A stretch of DNA of 64,000 nt from an uncultured Eubacteriales bacterium (lineage in GTDB: Bacteria; Bacillota; Clostridia; Oscillospirales; Oscillospiraceae): NCBI GenBank assembly GCA_900545925.1, contig URAZ01000011.1:1-64000 (forward strand), given 5' to 3'. A model generated the notes under the pieces. The model was given only the letters and a program-made list of their open reading frames with translations. It was not told the DNA's origin and ran no database searches. Position 1 is the first letter of the stretch, and each line of letters starts with the position of its first letter. The translations under genes were made by a program, and so were the position numbers. This document shows, in pieces, positions 1 through 8,735 of the stretch.

Positions 1-756
1 CGTGACGAAGAGATCGACTATGCCGAGGCACATCACATCCCGCTGAAGATCAACCGCGAGACCAACTACTCCAAGGACAAGAACCTGTGGCATCTGAGCC
101 ATGAGGGGCTTGACCTTGAAGACCCCGCGAACGAGCCGGATCTTGATAAGGCGCTGTTCCTTGAAATGGGCGTGTCCCCCTATCAGGCACCCGATACGCC
201 CACAACGGTTTCCGTCAGCTTTGAGGCAGGTGTCCCGGTGGCCGTTGACGGAGAGAAGATGAAAGTCTCCGACATCATCCGTAAACTGAACAAGTTGGGC
301 GGCGAAAACGGCGTCGGCATTCTGGACATCGTAGAGAACCGGCTCATCGGCATGAAGGATCATGGCATCTACGAAACGCCGGGCGGCACAATCCTTTATT
401 TCGCGCATGAGCAGCTTGAAATGCTCACGCTCGACAAGGAAACGCTGCACATGAAGGAAAAGCTGGCCGTTGACTATGCCGACCTCATCTACAACGGTAA
501 GTGGTACACTCCGCTGCAGGAGGCGCTGACGGCGTTTGCAAAGAAGGCCAATGAATTCTGCACCGGCACGGTCAAGATTAAGCTTTACAAGGGCAATCTC
601 ATCAACGCAGGCATTGTTTCGCCATATTCCCTGTATTCTGAGAATCTCGTCACGTTTGGCGAGAGCGATTTCAACCAGGCGGAAGCCGAAGGCTTCATCA
701 ACATCTGGGGTCTGCCGACCAAGGTACAGGCACTGCGGGAGCAAGGGAAGCTGTAA
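1..756 (+). CDS. argG: Argininosuccinate synthase, C-terminal part (5' end outside window)
   Basis: The frame is open from base 1 and gives about 251 residues, so roughly the N-terminal 150 residues of this ~400-residue enzyme lie outside the window. ArgG joins citrulline and aspartate using ATP to make argininosuccinate, the penultimate step of arginine synthesis in the cytosol. The visible part has the family stretch YSKDKNLWHLSHEG (about residues 23-36) followed by LEDP, which belongs to the substrate-binding C-terminal domain. The first ATG in frame, at 166, is internal and is not the start. argH and argF follow on the same strand, so this is an arginine cluster. The 197-base gap to argH holds a double hairpin that could separate the two transcripts. 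Confidence 0.96.
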   Translation, partial: RDEEIDYAEAHHIPLKINRETNYSKDKNLWHLSHEGLDLEDPANEPDLDKALFLEMGVSPYQAPDTPTTVSVSFEAGVPVAVDGEKMKVSDIIRKLNKLGGENGVGILDIVENRLIGMKDHGIYETPGGTILYFAHEQLEMLTLDKETLHMKEKLAVDYADLIYNGKWYTPLQEALTAFAKKANEFCTGTVKIKLYKGNLINAGIVSPYSLYSENLVTFGESDFNQAEAEGFINIWGLPTKVQALREQGKL

Positions 757-864
757 ACACACTCAAAGGCTTCTTTTGGGTAGAGGTGAATTGATGCGAA
801 GCGCCCGATGGGATTCTACACCGTGTATTTCAAAGCACTCTGAACTATACAACGCATTCCCTCC

Positions 865-922
865 GTCATTTGCTTCTGCAAATGACACCTCCCCTTACCA
901 TGCAGAGCATGGCAAGGGGAGG
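865..922. repeat. Tandem double-hairpin intergenic element between argG and argH
   Basis: Two adjacent near-perfect stems are visible. The first is GTCATTTGC (865-873) with GCAAATGAC (878-886) around a 4-base loop. The second is CCTCCCCTTACCATGC (888-903) with a 16-base partner at 907-922 around a 3-base loop, with a single A/C mismatch. There is no T-run, so it is not a standard terminator. The layout resembles short palindromic repeats that are dispersed in Oscillospirales genomes (from memory). It could act as a transcript-processing or stability element. I found only one copy in this window. Confidence 0.7.
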
Positions 923-953
923 CTTTGCAAACATCACTCAGGGAGAACATACT

Positions 954-2351
954 ATGAACAAACTTTGGGCAGGCCGGTCGGAGGCGGAAACCTCGGCGCT
1001 GGCCGACGCATTTAACTCTTCCATTGCCGTTGACGGGCGGATGTTCAAACAGGATATCACCGGTTCCATGGCGCACGCCGCCATGCTTGCCAAGTGCGGT
1101 ATTCTGACACAGGCGGACGCGGACGCAATCATTGACGGTCTGGCCGGCATTTTGGCTGATCTGGAATCCGGCGCTTTGCAGCTTGATCCGCAGGCGGAGG
1201 ACATTCACATGTTCGTCGAGGCAGAACTCACGAAACGCATCGGCGATGTAGGCAAAAAGCTGCATACGGCGCGTTCACGCAACGATCAGGTCGCGCTTGA
1301 TCTGCGGATGTATTTAAAAGATGAGATCAACGCGCTGCAATCGCTGGTGCTGACTGTCATACAGGCGCTGCACACACAGGCAGTAGCGAACAAGGATGCC
1401 ATCATGCCCGGCTATACGCACTTGCAGCGGGCGCAGCCGATCACATTTGGCCAACAGCTGCTGGCGTATGCGATGATGTTGGAGCGCGACTATGGGCGGC
1501 TTACGGACGCGTATAAGCGGACGGACGCCTCCCCCATCGGCTGCTGTGCTCTGGCCGGGACGACGTATCCAACCGACCGCGGCTGGGAAGCACAGCGGCT
1601 AGGCTTTGCTGCCGTATGCGAAAACAGTCTGGACGGCGTTTCCGACCGCGATTTCTGCGTGGAACTCATGAGCGCGTGCGCGCTCATCATGATGCACCTG
1701 TCACGGCTGTCCGAAGAACTGATTCTCTGGTCAAGCTGGGAATTTCAATTTATTGAACTGGACAACAGCTTTACGACCGGTTCTTCCATCATGCCGCAGA
1801 AGAAAAATCCGGATATGGCCGAACTCTGCCGCGGCAAAACCGGGCGGGTCTACGGCGATCTGATTGCACTTTTGACCACGCTCAAGGGGCTTCCGTTGGC
1901 CTATAACAAGGACATGCAGGAAGATAAAGAGGCTGTGTTCGACTGCGTTGACACAACGAAGCTTTGTTTGCAGATCATGGCCCCAATGCTTTTAAGCCTG
2001 CACGCAAAGCCCGAAACCATGCTGCTGGCTGCGCAGAAGGGCTTCATCAATGCAACCGATCTGGCCGATTATCTGACGAAAAAAGGCGTTCCGTTCCGCA
2101 GCGCATATAAAATTTCCGGTCAGCTGGTCGCCTATTGCATTGCACACGATACCGTACTTGAGCAGCTGCCGATGGAGACTTACAAAGCCTATTCCGAGGT
2201 CTTTGCGGACGATCTGTATGAAGAAATTTCACTCAAAACCTGCGTAGCGCGGCGCATTTCCTCCGGTGGAACCGGCCCTGCGTCGGTACAGGCGCAGCTG
2301 GATTCCGTCGCAGCTTTCCTCGCGGCGCATCATGGAAGGAGAACAGCATGA
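954..2351 (+). CDS. argH: Argininosuccinate lyase
   Basis: This 465-residue protein of the fumarase/aspartase lyase superfamily splits argininosuccinate into arginine and fumarate. The superfamily signature GSSIMPQKKNP is at about residues 276-286 and carries the catalytic serine loop; HTARSRNDQ near residue 105 is also typical of ArgH. The start at 954 is chosen because GGGAG lies 9 bases upstream and the protein then begins MNKLWAGRS, as usual for the family; the frame is open further upstream but runs through the hairpin element. Its stop overlaps the argF start by 4 bases (ATGA), so the two are translationally coupled. Length is normal. Confidence 0.97.
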   Translation: MNKLWAGRSEAETSALADAFNSSIAVDGRMFKQDITGSMAHAAMLAKCGILTQADADAIIDGLAGILADLESGALQLDPQAEDIHMFVEAELTKRIGDVGKKLHTARSRNDQVALDLRMYLKDEINALQSLVLTVIQALHTQAVANKDAIMPGYTHLQRAQPITFGQQLLAYAMMLERDYGRLTDAYKRTDASPIGCCALAGTTYPTDRGWEAQRLGFAAVCENSLDGVSDRDFCVELMSACALIMMHLSRLSEELILWSSWEFQFIELDNSFTTGSSIMPQKKNPDMAELCRGKTGRVYGDLIALLTTLKGLPLAYNKDMQEDKEAVFDCVDTTKLCLQIMAPMLLSLHAKPETMLLAAQKGFINATDLADYLTKKGVPFRSAYKISGQLVAYCIAHDTVLEQLPMETYKAYSEVFADDLYEEISLKTCVARRISSGGTGPASVQAQLDSVAAFLAAHHGRRTA

Positions 2352-3334
2352 ACATCAAGGGACAGAGTTTTTTAAAGCTGTTGGATTTTACGCCGGAACA
2401 GATCATGGAGTTTTTGGCGCTCGCCGCCAAACTCAAGGCGAAGAAAAAGGCAGGTATCCCCCACCGGTTGTGCGAGGGAAAGCAGGCTGCGCTGATCTTT
2501 GAAAAGACCAGCACGCGTACCCGCTGCTCTTTTGAGGTCGCGGCGCACGATCTGGGCATGACAGTCACCTATCTTGACCCATCCGGCTCCCAGATCGGTA
2601 AAAAGGAATCCATTGCGGATACTGCGCGCGTGCTCGGCCGCATGTATGACGGCATCGAATACCGGGGCTATGGGCAGCAGATCGTAGAGGAACTGGCAAA
2701 ATACGCAGGTGTTCCTGTCTGGAATGGCCTGACAAACGAATTCCATCCCACACAGATCCTCGCCGACTTTCTGACGATTCAGGAGCATTTTGGCAACCTG
2801 GCGGGCAAGAAGCTTGTCTATATGGGCGACGCGCGGTATAACATGGGCAACTCGCTTATGGTCGGCTGTGCGAAGATGGGCATGCACTTTATCGCCTGCG
2901 CGCCGGAAGCGTATTTCCCGAATGCGGACCTGATCCAAACATGCAAAGCGATTGCTGGGCAGACCGGCGCAGTGCTGGAATTTGATACGGATCCGATACA
3001 CGCGGTTCAAGGTGCGGATGTGATCTACACGGACGTGTGGGTCTCGATGGGAGAGCCGGACGAGGTCTGGCAGACGCGGATCCATGACCTTCTGCCCTAT
3101 CAGGTCAACGCAAAGCTTATGGCGCAGGCCGGGCCGCAGTGCTGCTTCATGCACTGCCTGCCTGCATTCCATGATCTGAATACCACAATCGGCAAGCAGA
3201 TCAGCGAGAAATATGGCCTTGACGCCATGGAGGTCACGGATGAGGTCTTTGAAAGTCCGCAATCCATCGTCTTCGACGAAGCAGAAAACCGCATGCACAC
3301 CATCAAGGCGGTCATGGCGGCAACATTGGCATAA
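2348..3334 (+). CDS. argF: Ornithine carbamoyltransferase, anabolic
   Basis: This 328-residue enzyme transfers the carbamoyl group from carbamoyl phosphate to ornithine, giving citrulline. The carbamoyl-phosphate motif STRTR is at about residues 55-59 and the ornithine-side motif HCLPAFHD at about 268-275, both intact. Length matches the family (310-335). It overlaps argH by four bases and is followed within 15 bases by a strong terminator, so it closes the argGHF cluster. The context points to the biosynthetic ArgF rather than a catabolic ArcB, because no arcA or arcC lies nearby. Confidence 0.96.
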   Translation: MNIKGQSFLKLLDFTPEQIMEFLALAAKLKAKKKAGIPHRLCEGKQAALIFEKTSTRTRCSFEVAAHDLGMTVTYLDPSGSQIGKKESIADTARVLGRMYDGIEYRGYGQQIVEELAKYAGVPVWNGLTNEFHPTQILADFLTIQEHFGNLAGKKLVYMGDARYNMGNSLMVGCAKMGMHFIACAPEAYFPNADLIQTCKAIAGQTGAVLEFDTDPIHAVQGADVIYTDVWVSMGEPDEVWQTRIHDLLPYQVNAKLMAQAGPQCCFMHCLPAFHDLNTTIGKQISEKYGLDAMEVTDEVFESPQSIVFDEAENRMHTIKAVMAATLA

Positions 3335-3345
3335 ATAAGCAAACA

Positions 3346-3386
3346 CCCGGCGCAGTTTCTTGGTCGATACTGCGCCGGGAGCTTTT
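3346..3386 (+). terminator. Rho-independent terminator after argF
   Basis: An 11-bp perfect stem, CCCGGCGCAGT (3346-3356) with ACTGCGCCGGG (3369-3379), has a 12-base loop and is followed by AGCTTTTTG. It sits 11 bases after the argF stop. The next gene is convergent. Confidence 0.9.
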
Positions 3387-3442
3387 TGATAACAGCAAAT
3401 TTATGGGGACGTGCTGCCACATCGCCAGTTTTCAGATACACC

Positions 3443-4249
3443 CTAGAATTTTCCACTGCTGTGGGAGAAGCCGCCGGAGTTGACGGAGGTTCCGCCGCCG
3501 GATTTTTGTGTTTCGATCTTCACACGGGTCTGTGTAGTGGTAAGGTATACATCGTCCTGCCGAGTCAGACGAACGCCGTTTTGAGGAATATATGCGTCGG
3601 CGTGGGTCTGCTTGCGGGCAGTTTTCATTTTGCCCTTCATAATAAGACAGACGATCAGCGCTGTAAGCAGCGGGATAACAATCACGGCAATCCACTTGAG
3701 CACGCTGATATCCTCCAGCCGTTCAGGGTCAGTCGCCCGGTCAAAGGGTTCACCTTGCGCGTCTAGCTGCAAGAAATCCGTGCAGCCATCCAAATAACGG
3801 TTGAATCCATCGTACCAGTAGTCTTTTCCAAACTCACTCAGGAAATAGCGTTCAGCAAGCACGCCCTTGCCGTAGTCCGTAAAGGCACGGTGGCCGGTTT
3901 CGCCATGGGCACACAGGTCGTAATCACGCTCGGCCATGCTGAGCGCCAGCAGAATACCATTTTGCGCTTCGCCCGTGCCGAGGTCATAGTCAAGAAAGCA
4001 TTTTTCCGTAAAAGCCTCAATAGATTCTGCTCCATCATACAGAGAGTAGTCATCGGTCGTAACGATATATACACCGCAGCCAAAGGTATCCTCTGCCTCC
4101 TGGCAGCGTGCTTCCAGCGCGCCGATCTCGTCCTCTGAAAGAAGCTGGGCGTCATCAAACACATGCGCAGAATCGTAGGCCAAGGCGCTCACGCACAGGC
4201 CGAGCAGCAGCACCAGCGCTGCAATCAGACAAAGAAGTTGTTTTTTCAT
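3443..4249 (-). CDS. TPM-domain membrane protein (YgcG/YdjH-like)
   Basis: The 268-residue protein has a signal peptide (residues 1-24, ending ALA), then a TPM domain (about 27-140, beginning AYDSAHVFDDAQLLS), a single membrane span near 181-203, and a low-complexity Gly/Ser tail (GGGTSVNSGGFSHSSGKF). TPM domains are extracytoplasmic modules, some reported to have phosphatase activity, often found with envelope-stress genes. It is the last of three minus-strand genes with a zinc-ribbon and an SPFH protein, 12 bases downstream of the former. The same trio occurs in Bacillus as ydjG-ydjH-ydjI. The function is inferred from this context, and a catalytic role is not shown. Confidence 0.8.
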   Translation of the reverse strand: MKKQLLCLIAALVLLLGLCVSALAYDSAHVFDDAQLLSEDEIGALEARCQEAEDTFGCGVYIVTTDDYSLYDGAESIEAFTEKCFLDYDLGTGEAQNGILLALSMAERDYDLCAHGETGHRAFTDYGKGVLAERYFLSEFGKDYWYDGFNRYLDGCTDFLQLDAQGEPFDRATDPERLEDISVLKWIAVIVIPLLTALIVCLIMKGKMKTARKQTHADAYIPQNGVRLTRQDDVYLTTTQTRVKIETQKSGGGTSVNSGGFSHSSGKF

Positions 4250-4261
4250 CCCGCTTCTCCC

Positions 4262-5374
4262 TTACAATGCAAACAGCAGCACAGACAGAACTGCCGCCAG
4301 TCCGCCCGCAATTCCGGCAAAATACGCCCAGAACCGGCCCCACGAGACAGGCAGGTCACCAGTCAGCTTGCCGGTCTGCCCGTTCATAGAGAACAGATAG
4401 TCCCTGCCATTCCATTTTGTATGCAGCATCCAGACAGGGAGCATCGCATACTGCACCTTGCCGCGCCGGATATGGATATTCTCCTCCTCCGGAACGCAGG
4501 TAGAATAACCGGTTACACTGCTGCGCAGCGCACTCTCGCAGCTGGACTTGCAGCGTGCATCGGCACGGGGCGCGCAATCATCGACGCTCACATCGTATTT
4601 ATCAGCCAGAAAACCGGGCAGATACGCATTGGAAAAGGCCTTGAGTTCCTTGTAATCAAACGGCTCAATGGAATCCATGTTTTCATCCGGCATTTTGCTT
4701 GACGCGTCAACGGGGATTTTCTCAAATTTGACCGTGCCCGCACGGCGCACCATGAAGTGCTGCGTGTCGGTCACATCATAGTCGCCCTCTCGGTGGGTCA
4801 TGGAACGGGTGCAGTTATAACGGATATCCGCATCCGCGCTGCCGTTGAAGAGCCAGAATGGGACATAGACGCCCTGAATCTCTTCAATGTGGTTCTGCGC
4901 AGAGAAAATCTTCGGCAGAAGGGGCTTTTTCTTATAGTGGTTTTTGAGCGCAGCGATCGCGTCTTCCTTACTGAGTTTGAAGGGAATGATGTAGTCCGGC
5001 TTCTGCATGCCGGAAAGCTGACCGGGAACGATGGTTGTGTTGCCGCAGTAGGGACAACTGGTTGCCGCCGTCGTCTCATCGCAGATGAGTTCTGCGCCGC
5101 ACGACGGGCAGGTGTAGCTTTTCATGCCCGGCTCTGCCCAGTCCGCGCCCTCCGGCTGGGTCCATTCGCCCTCGTCGGATTGTGTTGCCGCCTTCTGCTC
5201 CGCCTTTGCAGCGGCCTGTGCGGCCTGTTTATCCTTCTCCTGATAGAGTGCCTCGATCTCCTCGACCGAATAGGACGAGCCGCAATAGTCGCATTCGAGC
5301 TTCCCGGACGCGCCGACAAAGTGCAGCGGGCCGGTACACGCGGGACATTTGTAATTCGTGATCTGGTCTGCCAT
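4262..5374 (-). CDS. Zinc-ribbon membrane protein (YdjG-like)
   Basis: The 370-residue protein opens with a TFIIB-like zinc ribbon (CPAC, then CDYC, residues 10-33). After an Ala/Glu-rich linker comes a second Cys4 ribbon (CPSCGAEL and CPYC, about 90-113), a long middle domain, and a C-terminal hydrophobic hairpin (about 345-370). It resembles the zinc-ribbon proteins encoded between SPFH and TPM proteins in Firmicutes. GGAGGCGAAATATCTGC precedes the ATG. The gene is probably co-transcribed with the SPFH gene upstream, with a stable hairpin between them. Likely role: adaptor at the membrane within the same complex. No enzymatic motif is visible. Confidence 0.75.
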   Translation of the reverse strand: MADQITNYKCPACTGPLHFVGASGKLECDYCGSSYSVEEIEALYQEKDKQAAQAAAKAEQKAATQSDEGEWTQPEGADWAEPGMKSYTCPSCGAELICDETTAATSCPYCGNTTIVPGQLSGMQKPDYIIPFKLSKEDAIAALKNHYKKKPLLPKIFSAQNHIEEIQGVYVPFWLFNGSADADIRYNCTRSMTHREGDYDVTDTQHFMVRRAGTVKFEKIPVDASSKMPDENMDSIEPFDYKELKAFSNAYLPGFLADKYDVSVDDCAPRADARCKSSCESALRSSVTGYSTCVPEEENIHIRRGKVQYAMLPVWMLHTKWNGRDYLFSMNGQTGKLTGDLPVSWGRFWAYFAGIAGGLAAVLSVLLFAL

Positions 5375-5400
5375 GCAGATATTTCGCCTCCTTTGATGGC

Positions 5401-5427
5401 TCTGCCCGCGCCAAAGGCGCGGGCAGA
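5401..5427 (-). other. Intercistronic hairpin between SPFH and zinc-ribbon genes
   Basis: TCTGCCCGCGCC (5401-5412) pairs perfectly with GGCGCGGGCAGA (5416-5427) around a 3-base loop. No T-run follows on the minus strand, and a ribosome-binding site comes soon after. It looks like a processing or partial-attenuation hairpin that would lower expression of the downstream genes relative to the SPFH gene. Confidence 0.65.
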
Positions 5428-5435
5428 AAACTCAA

Positions 5436-6830
5436 TTAAAGAACGATATCGCCCTCGTCAAACGGGTCGCCGCACTCGGGGCAGAACTTGGGCGGGTGGG
5501 TCGGATCCTCCGGCTCCCAGCCGCACTTGTCGCACTTGTACTTGGGTGTTCCGGCGGGCTTGGGCTTGCCGCACTCTGCGCAGAACTTGCCCTTGTTCAC
5601 TGCACCGCAGGAGCACGTCCAGCCGGTATCCGCCGGTCTGGGTTTGCCGCATTCCGGGCAGAACTTGCCGGTCGCCGTCGCACCGCAGGAGCATGTCCAG
5701 CTTCCAGCGGCAGGCGCAGGGGCAGGCTTGGGCTTGCCGCAATTCGGGCAGAACTTGCCGGTGATGCCGCTCTGGCCACAGGCGCACGTCCAGCCTGCCG
5801 CAGCGGGGGCTGCCTGCTGCTGCGCCCCCATCTGATAGAGGCTCTGCGCGTTCACGCCGCCGGCCTGCCCTGCCATGTTCATGCCCATGAAGGCCATGGC
5901 CGGGCCGGCATTCTGGTTGTTAGCCGCAGCCTGCATGGCACTGGCCTGCGCGCCGACCAGATGCGCCGCCGCTCTTGTCGGATCCATAAAGGCTGCATTG
6001 CGCTGCAGTTCCTTGAGCATGGCCTCGTCTTCCTCGCTCGCTTTGACGGACGAAACGCCGAAGGAAACGATCTCAAGGCCGCGCAGATTGCGCCATTTCG
6101 ACGAGAGTACGTCGTTAAGCGCGTCTGCCATCTCCATTGTGTGTCCTGGGAGTGCGGAATAGCGGATGCCCTGCTCGGAGATCTTGGCAAAAGCGGGCTG
6201 CAGCGCGGTCAACAGTTCGGTCTTAAGCTGGCTTTCGAGACGGTCGCGGGTGTAATCCCCGCTGACATTGCCGCAGACATTCGTATAGAACAGAATTGGG
6301 TCGCAGATGCGGTAGCTGTACTCGCCAAAGCATCGGATGGCGATATCGATGTCGATACCGGCGCGCTGATCAACCACACGGAACGGGACGGGAGAGGGCG
6401 TGCCATATTTGTTGCCGATGAGTTCCTTCGTGTTGAAGTAATACACGCGCTGATCCTTGGGTGCCTCGCCGCCGAAGGTGAAGCGCTTGCCGATGTTCTT
6501 GAAGGTGTCGAGAATGTTTTTGCCTAACTTGCCGTAAAACAGGGACGGCTCGGTTGAGGCGTCATATTTGAATTCGCCCGGCTCCGCGCAGAACTCCGTG
6601 ACCTTGCCCTGATCGACAATGACCATGCACTGGCCGTCGGCGACGGCGATCACTGAGCCGTTGGAGATGATATTGTCTGAACCTCTGGTGTTGCTGCTGC
6701 GGCCGGAGCTGCGCTTCTGACCCTTGACGGCCATGACGTTTTCCGGAAGAGAATCACAATAGAAATACTCAAGCCACTGATCGGCCATTACGCCGCCCGC
6801 AGCGCCGAGTGCTGCTTTGATAAGTCCCAT
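5436..6830 (-). CDS. SPFH/Band-7 protein with four C-terminal zinc ribbons (YdjI-like)
   Basis: The 464-residue protein has an SPFH-type core (about residues 20-270; begins MGLIKAALGAAGGVMADQW), typical of the family once annotated as 'virion core protein'. A Gln/Ala/Gly-rich linker follows, then four consecutive zinc ribbons from residue 346 to the end: three copies of WTC-x-CG...KFC-x2-CGKP and a last rubredoxin-like one (YKCDKCG...FCPECG). SPFH proteins form oligomeric rings on membranes. AAAAGGAGCG precedes the ATG. It is the first gene of the SPFH / zinc-ribbon / TPM set. Most relatives have one or two ribbons, so four is on the high side. No PspA homologue is next to it, unlike the Bacillus operon. 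Confidence 0.82.
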   Translation of the reverse strand: MGLIKAALGAAGGVMADQWLEYFYCDSLPENVMAVKGQKRSSGRSSNTRGSDNIISNGSVIAVADGQCMVIVDQGKVTEFCAEPGEFKYDASTEPSLFYGKLGKNILDTFKNIGKRFTFGGEAPKDQRVYYFNTKELIGNKYGTPSPVPFRVVDQRAGIDIDIAIRCFGEYSYRICDPILFYTNVCGNVSGDYTRDRLESQLKTELLTALQPAFAKISEQGIRYSALPGHTMEMADALNDVLSSKWRNLRGLEIVSFGVSSVKASEEDEAMLKELQRNAAFMDPTRAAAHLVGAQASAMQAAANNQNAGPAMAFMGMNMAGQAGGVNAQSLYQMGAQQQAAPAAAGWTCACGQSGITGKFCPNCGKPKPAPAPAAGSWTCSCGATATGKFCPECGKPRPADTGWTCSCGAVNKGKFCAECGKPKPAGTPKYKCDKCGWEPEDPTHPPKFCPECGDPFDEGDIVL

Positions 6831-7102
6831 TTTGATTACGCTCCTTTTCTGATCTTTGATAAACGGAATAGTCTGAAGGTTTTATACCAGTGTTTTCAGG
6901 ATACCATAGTTTGACGTGTTCGGCAATCAATTTGTTCCAAATTCATGAAAAATCACAAATTTGCGCAGAAAAAACCGAATAGGCAGAAAAGAAAAAGTGA
7001 CCATAGGCAAGGAATCTTGAATTTGATATTATTATATCGAATTATAGTGTTCTGTGCAAACGGCGTGCAGGCGCTTCATAAAAAAGGAAAAGGAGCCGGA
7101 TC

Positions 7103-7582
7103 ATGCAGTTTTTTCAGTGCGCCTGTTATCTTGCCGGACTTGGCGTTTTGAGTTTTGTGCTCGGACGGCTCGTTCCGAAGACGTGGTTTGACTACACACG
7201 CTTTCCCTACCGCGCATACGCGTTTGAACGGGACGGGAAGGTCTACGAATCGCTGGGTATTGCGCGCTGGCAGAGCCGGGTACCGGACATGAGCAGACTG
7301 TTTCCAAGGCTTATGCCGCCCAAGAAAATGCCGCCCCGCCCGGATGCGCAGACGCTGCTTGTCATGATCCGCGAAACGTGTGCTGCAGAAGCGACGCATG
7401 CGCTTTTGCTGCTGGCCGGACTCGGGGTGCTTGCATTTTGGCCGGGTGTGTGGGGCATTGTGCTGTATCTGGTCTACGCGATTTTCGGAAATCTGGTTTT
7501 CATCATCATCCAGCGGTATAACCGCCCGCGCCTTGTTCGGCTTTACGAGCGGAAACGCGCAAAAAGGAGCAAAGAGGCATGA
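7103..7582 (+). CDS. CrtO-family (glycosyl-diaponeurosporenoate acyltransferase-like) membrane protein
   Basis: This 159-residue integral membrane protein has spans near residues 3-23, 97-115 and 118-137. The motif regions RFPYRAYAFERDGKVYESL, RVPDMSRLFP and IIQRYNRPRL match the small CrtO family known from staphyloxanthin synthesis, where CrtO acylates a sugar-linked carotenoid. No carotenoid genes are visible here, so the substrate is probably another glycolipid. Its stop overlaps the start of the glycosyltransferase gene by 4 bases, which suggests the two proteins act on the same lipid. AAAAGGAGCC sets the start. Family recognition is by eye from conserved motifs. Confidence 0.68.
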   Translation: MQFFQCACYLAGLGVLSFVLGRLVPKTWFDYTRFPYRAYAFERDGKVYESLGIARWQSRVPDMSRLFPRLMPPKKMPPRPDAQTLLVMIRETCAAEATHALLLLAGLGVLAFWPGVWGIVLYLVYAIFGNLVFIIIQRYNRPRLVRLYERKRAKRSKEA

Positions 7583-8685
7583 AGGTATTGATCCTCAGCT
7601 GCAACACCGGTGGCGGACATAATTCCTGCGCCAAAGCCATCGGCACGGAACTTTTGAAGCGCGGCCATACCTATGAGACGGACGACGCGCTTTTATATGT
7701 CTCTAAGGGCACGAGCCGCTTTGTGAGCAGCTGGCATGTGCGCTTTTATCGCTACTTCCCCAAGCTTTACAACAAAGGCTATCAATATGCCGAGGAACAT
7801 CCGGCCTCGTTTGACGAGTCCTCCGCTGCCTGCCGCATTCTGCGGCGTGGGTGCAAACGGCTGCGCGCGACGATTCTTGCAGGCGGCTACGATGCAGTCG
7901 TGTGCGTCCACCTGTTCCCGGCGCTGATGCTGACATTTATTCAGCAGGATTCTCCCCTGCGCATCAAAACCATGTTTATCGCCACGGACTACACTGCAAG
8001 CCCGTCGTGTGACCGCATGCGGCTGGACACCTGTGTCATCCCGGATATTGCGCTGACAGACACCTTTGTGAAAAACGGAGTCAATCCGGACGCAATCGCG
8101 CCGCTTGGCATTCCGGTGCGCGCAGAACTTTACGCATGCCAGCCAAATCAGGAGGCAAAGCGTGCCGTCGGTCTTGATCCTTCGCACCGGCATCTTTTGA
8201 TGATGACCGGCAGCATGGGCTGCGGACCGATGGAAGAGATCACACAGCTGCTTGCAAATTCGCTTCCGGCGGAGTATGATGTAACCGTGGCATGCAGCAG
8301 CAACAAGCAGCTTCTGCGGCGTATGGAGCGTAAATTCGCAGACAAGCCCAATATCCATATCCGCGGCTTCATCGGCAATGTGTCCGCTATGATGGACAGC
8401 GCCGATCTGTTCCTGACAAAGCCCGGCGGCATCAGCACGACCGAAGCTATGGTCAAAGGACTGCCGATGGTGCTGGTCAACGTAGTCGGCGGCTGTGAGA
8501 CGCCGAATCTGGAATTCTTCGTCGCTCACGGCGGCGCAGCCACGGCCGATACGCCGGAGGCGATTGCCGCACTCTGCAAGCAGCTGCTGGAGCATGATGA
8601 GGAGCGCCTGATCATGCGGCAGTCTCTGCTTGCCATGCACAAAATCCCCGCCTCGCAGGCTATCTGCGACCGTCTGGAAGCATAA
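7579..8685 (+). CDS. MGDG-synthase-like diacylglycerol glycosyltransferase (UgtP-like)
   Basis: The 368-residue GT-B enzyme of family GT28 begins with the lipid-acceptor motif of MGDG synthases, LILSCNTGGGHNSCA (residues 4-18). It has the nucleotide-sugar binding region KPGGISTTEAMVKGLP near residues 280-295. Relatives transfer glucose or galactose from a UDP-sugar to diacylglycerol on the inner membrane face, making anchors for lipoteichoic acid or free glycolipids. It is coupled by ATGA overlap to the CrtO-like gene. MurG also belongs to GT28, but the GGGH motif and the absence of MurG-specific motifs favour a glycolipid enzyme; a true murG is present at 41.6-42.7 kb. The sugar and processivity cannot be read from sequence. 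Confidence 0.85.
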   Translation: MKVLILSCNTGGGHNSCAKAIGTELLKRGHTYETDDALLYVSKGTSRFVSSWHVRFYRYFPKLYNKGYQYAEEHPASFDESSAACRILRRGCKRLRATILAGGYDAVVCVHLFPALMLTFIQQDSPLRIKTMFIATDYTASPSCDRMRLDTCVIPDIALTDTFVKNGVNPDAIAPLGIPVRAELYACQPNQEAKRAVGLDPSHRHLLMMTGSMGCGPMEEITQLLANSLPAEYDVTVACSSNKQLLRRMERKFADKPNIHIRGFIGNVSAMMDSADLFLTKPGGISTTEAMVKGLPMVLVNVVGGCETPNLEFFVAHGGAATADTPEAIAALCKQLLEHDEERLIMRQSLLAMHKIPASQAICDRLEA

Positions 8686-8735
8686 ACCGGCGCACCGCGT
8701 GGGAGGCTAATGAAAAACAAGGAGGTCACACAAGT

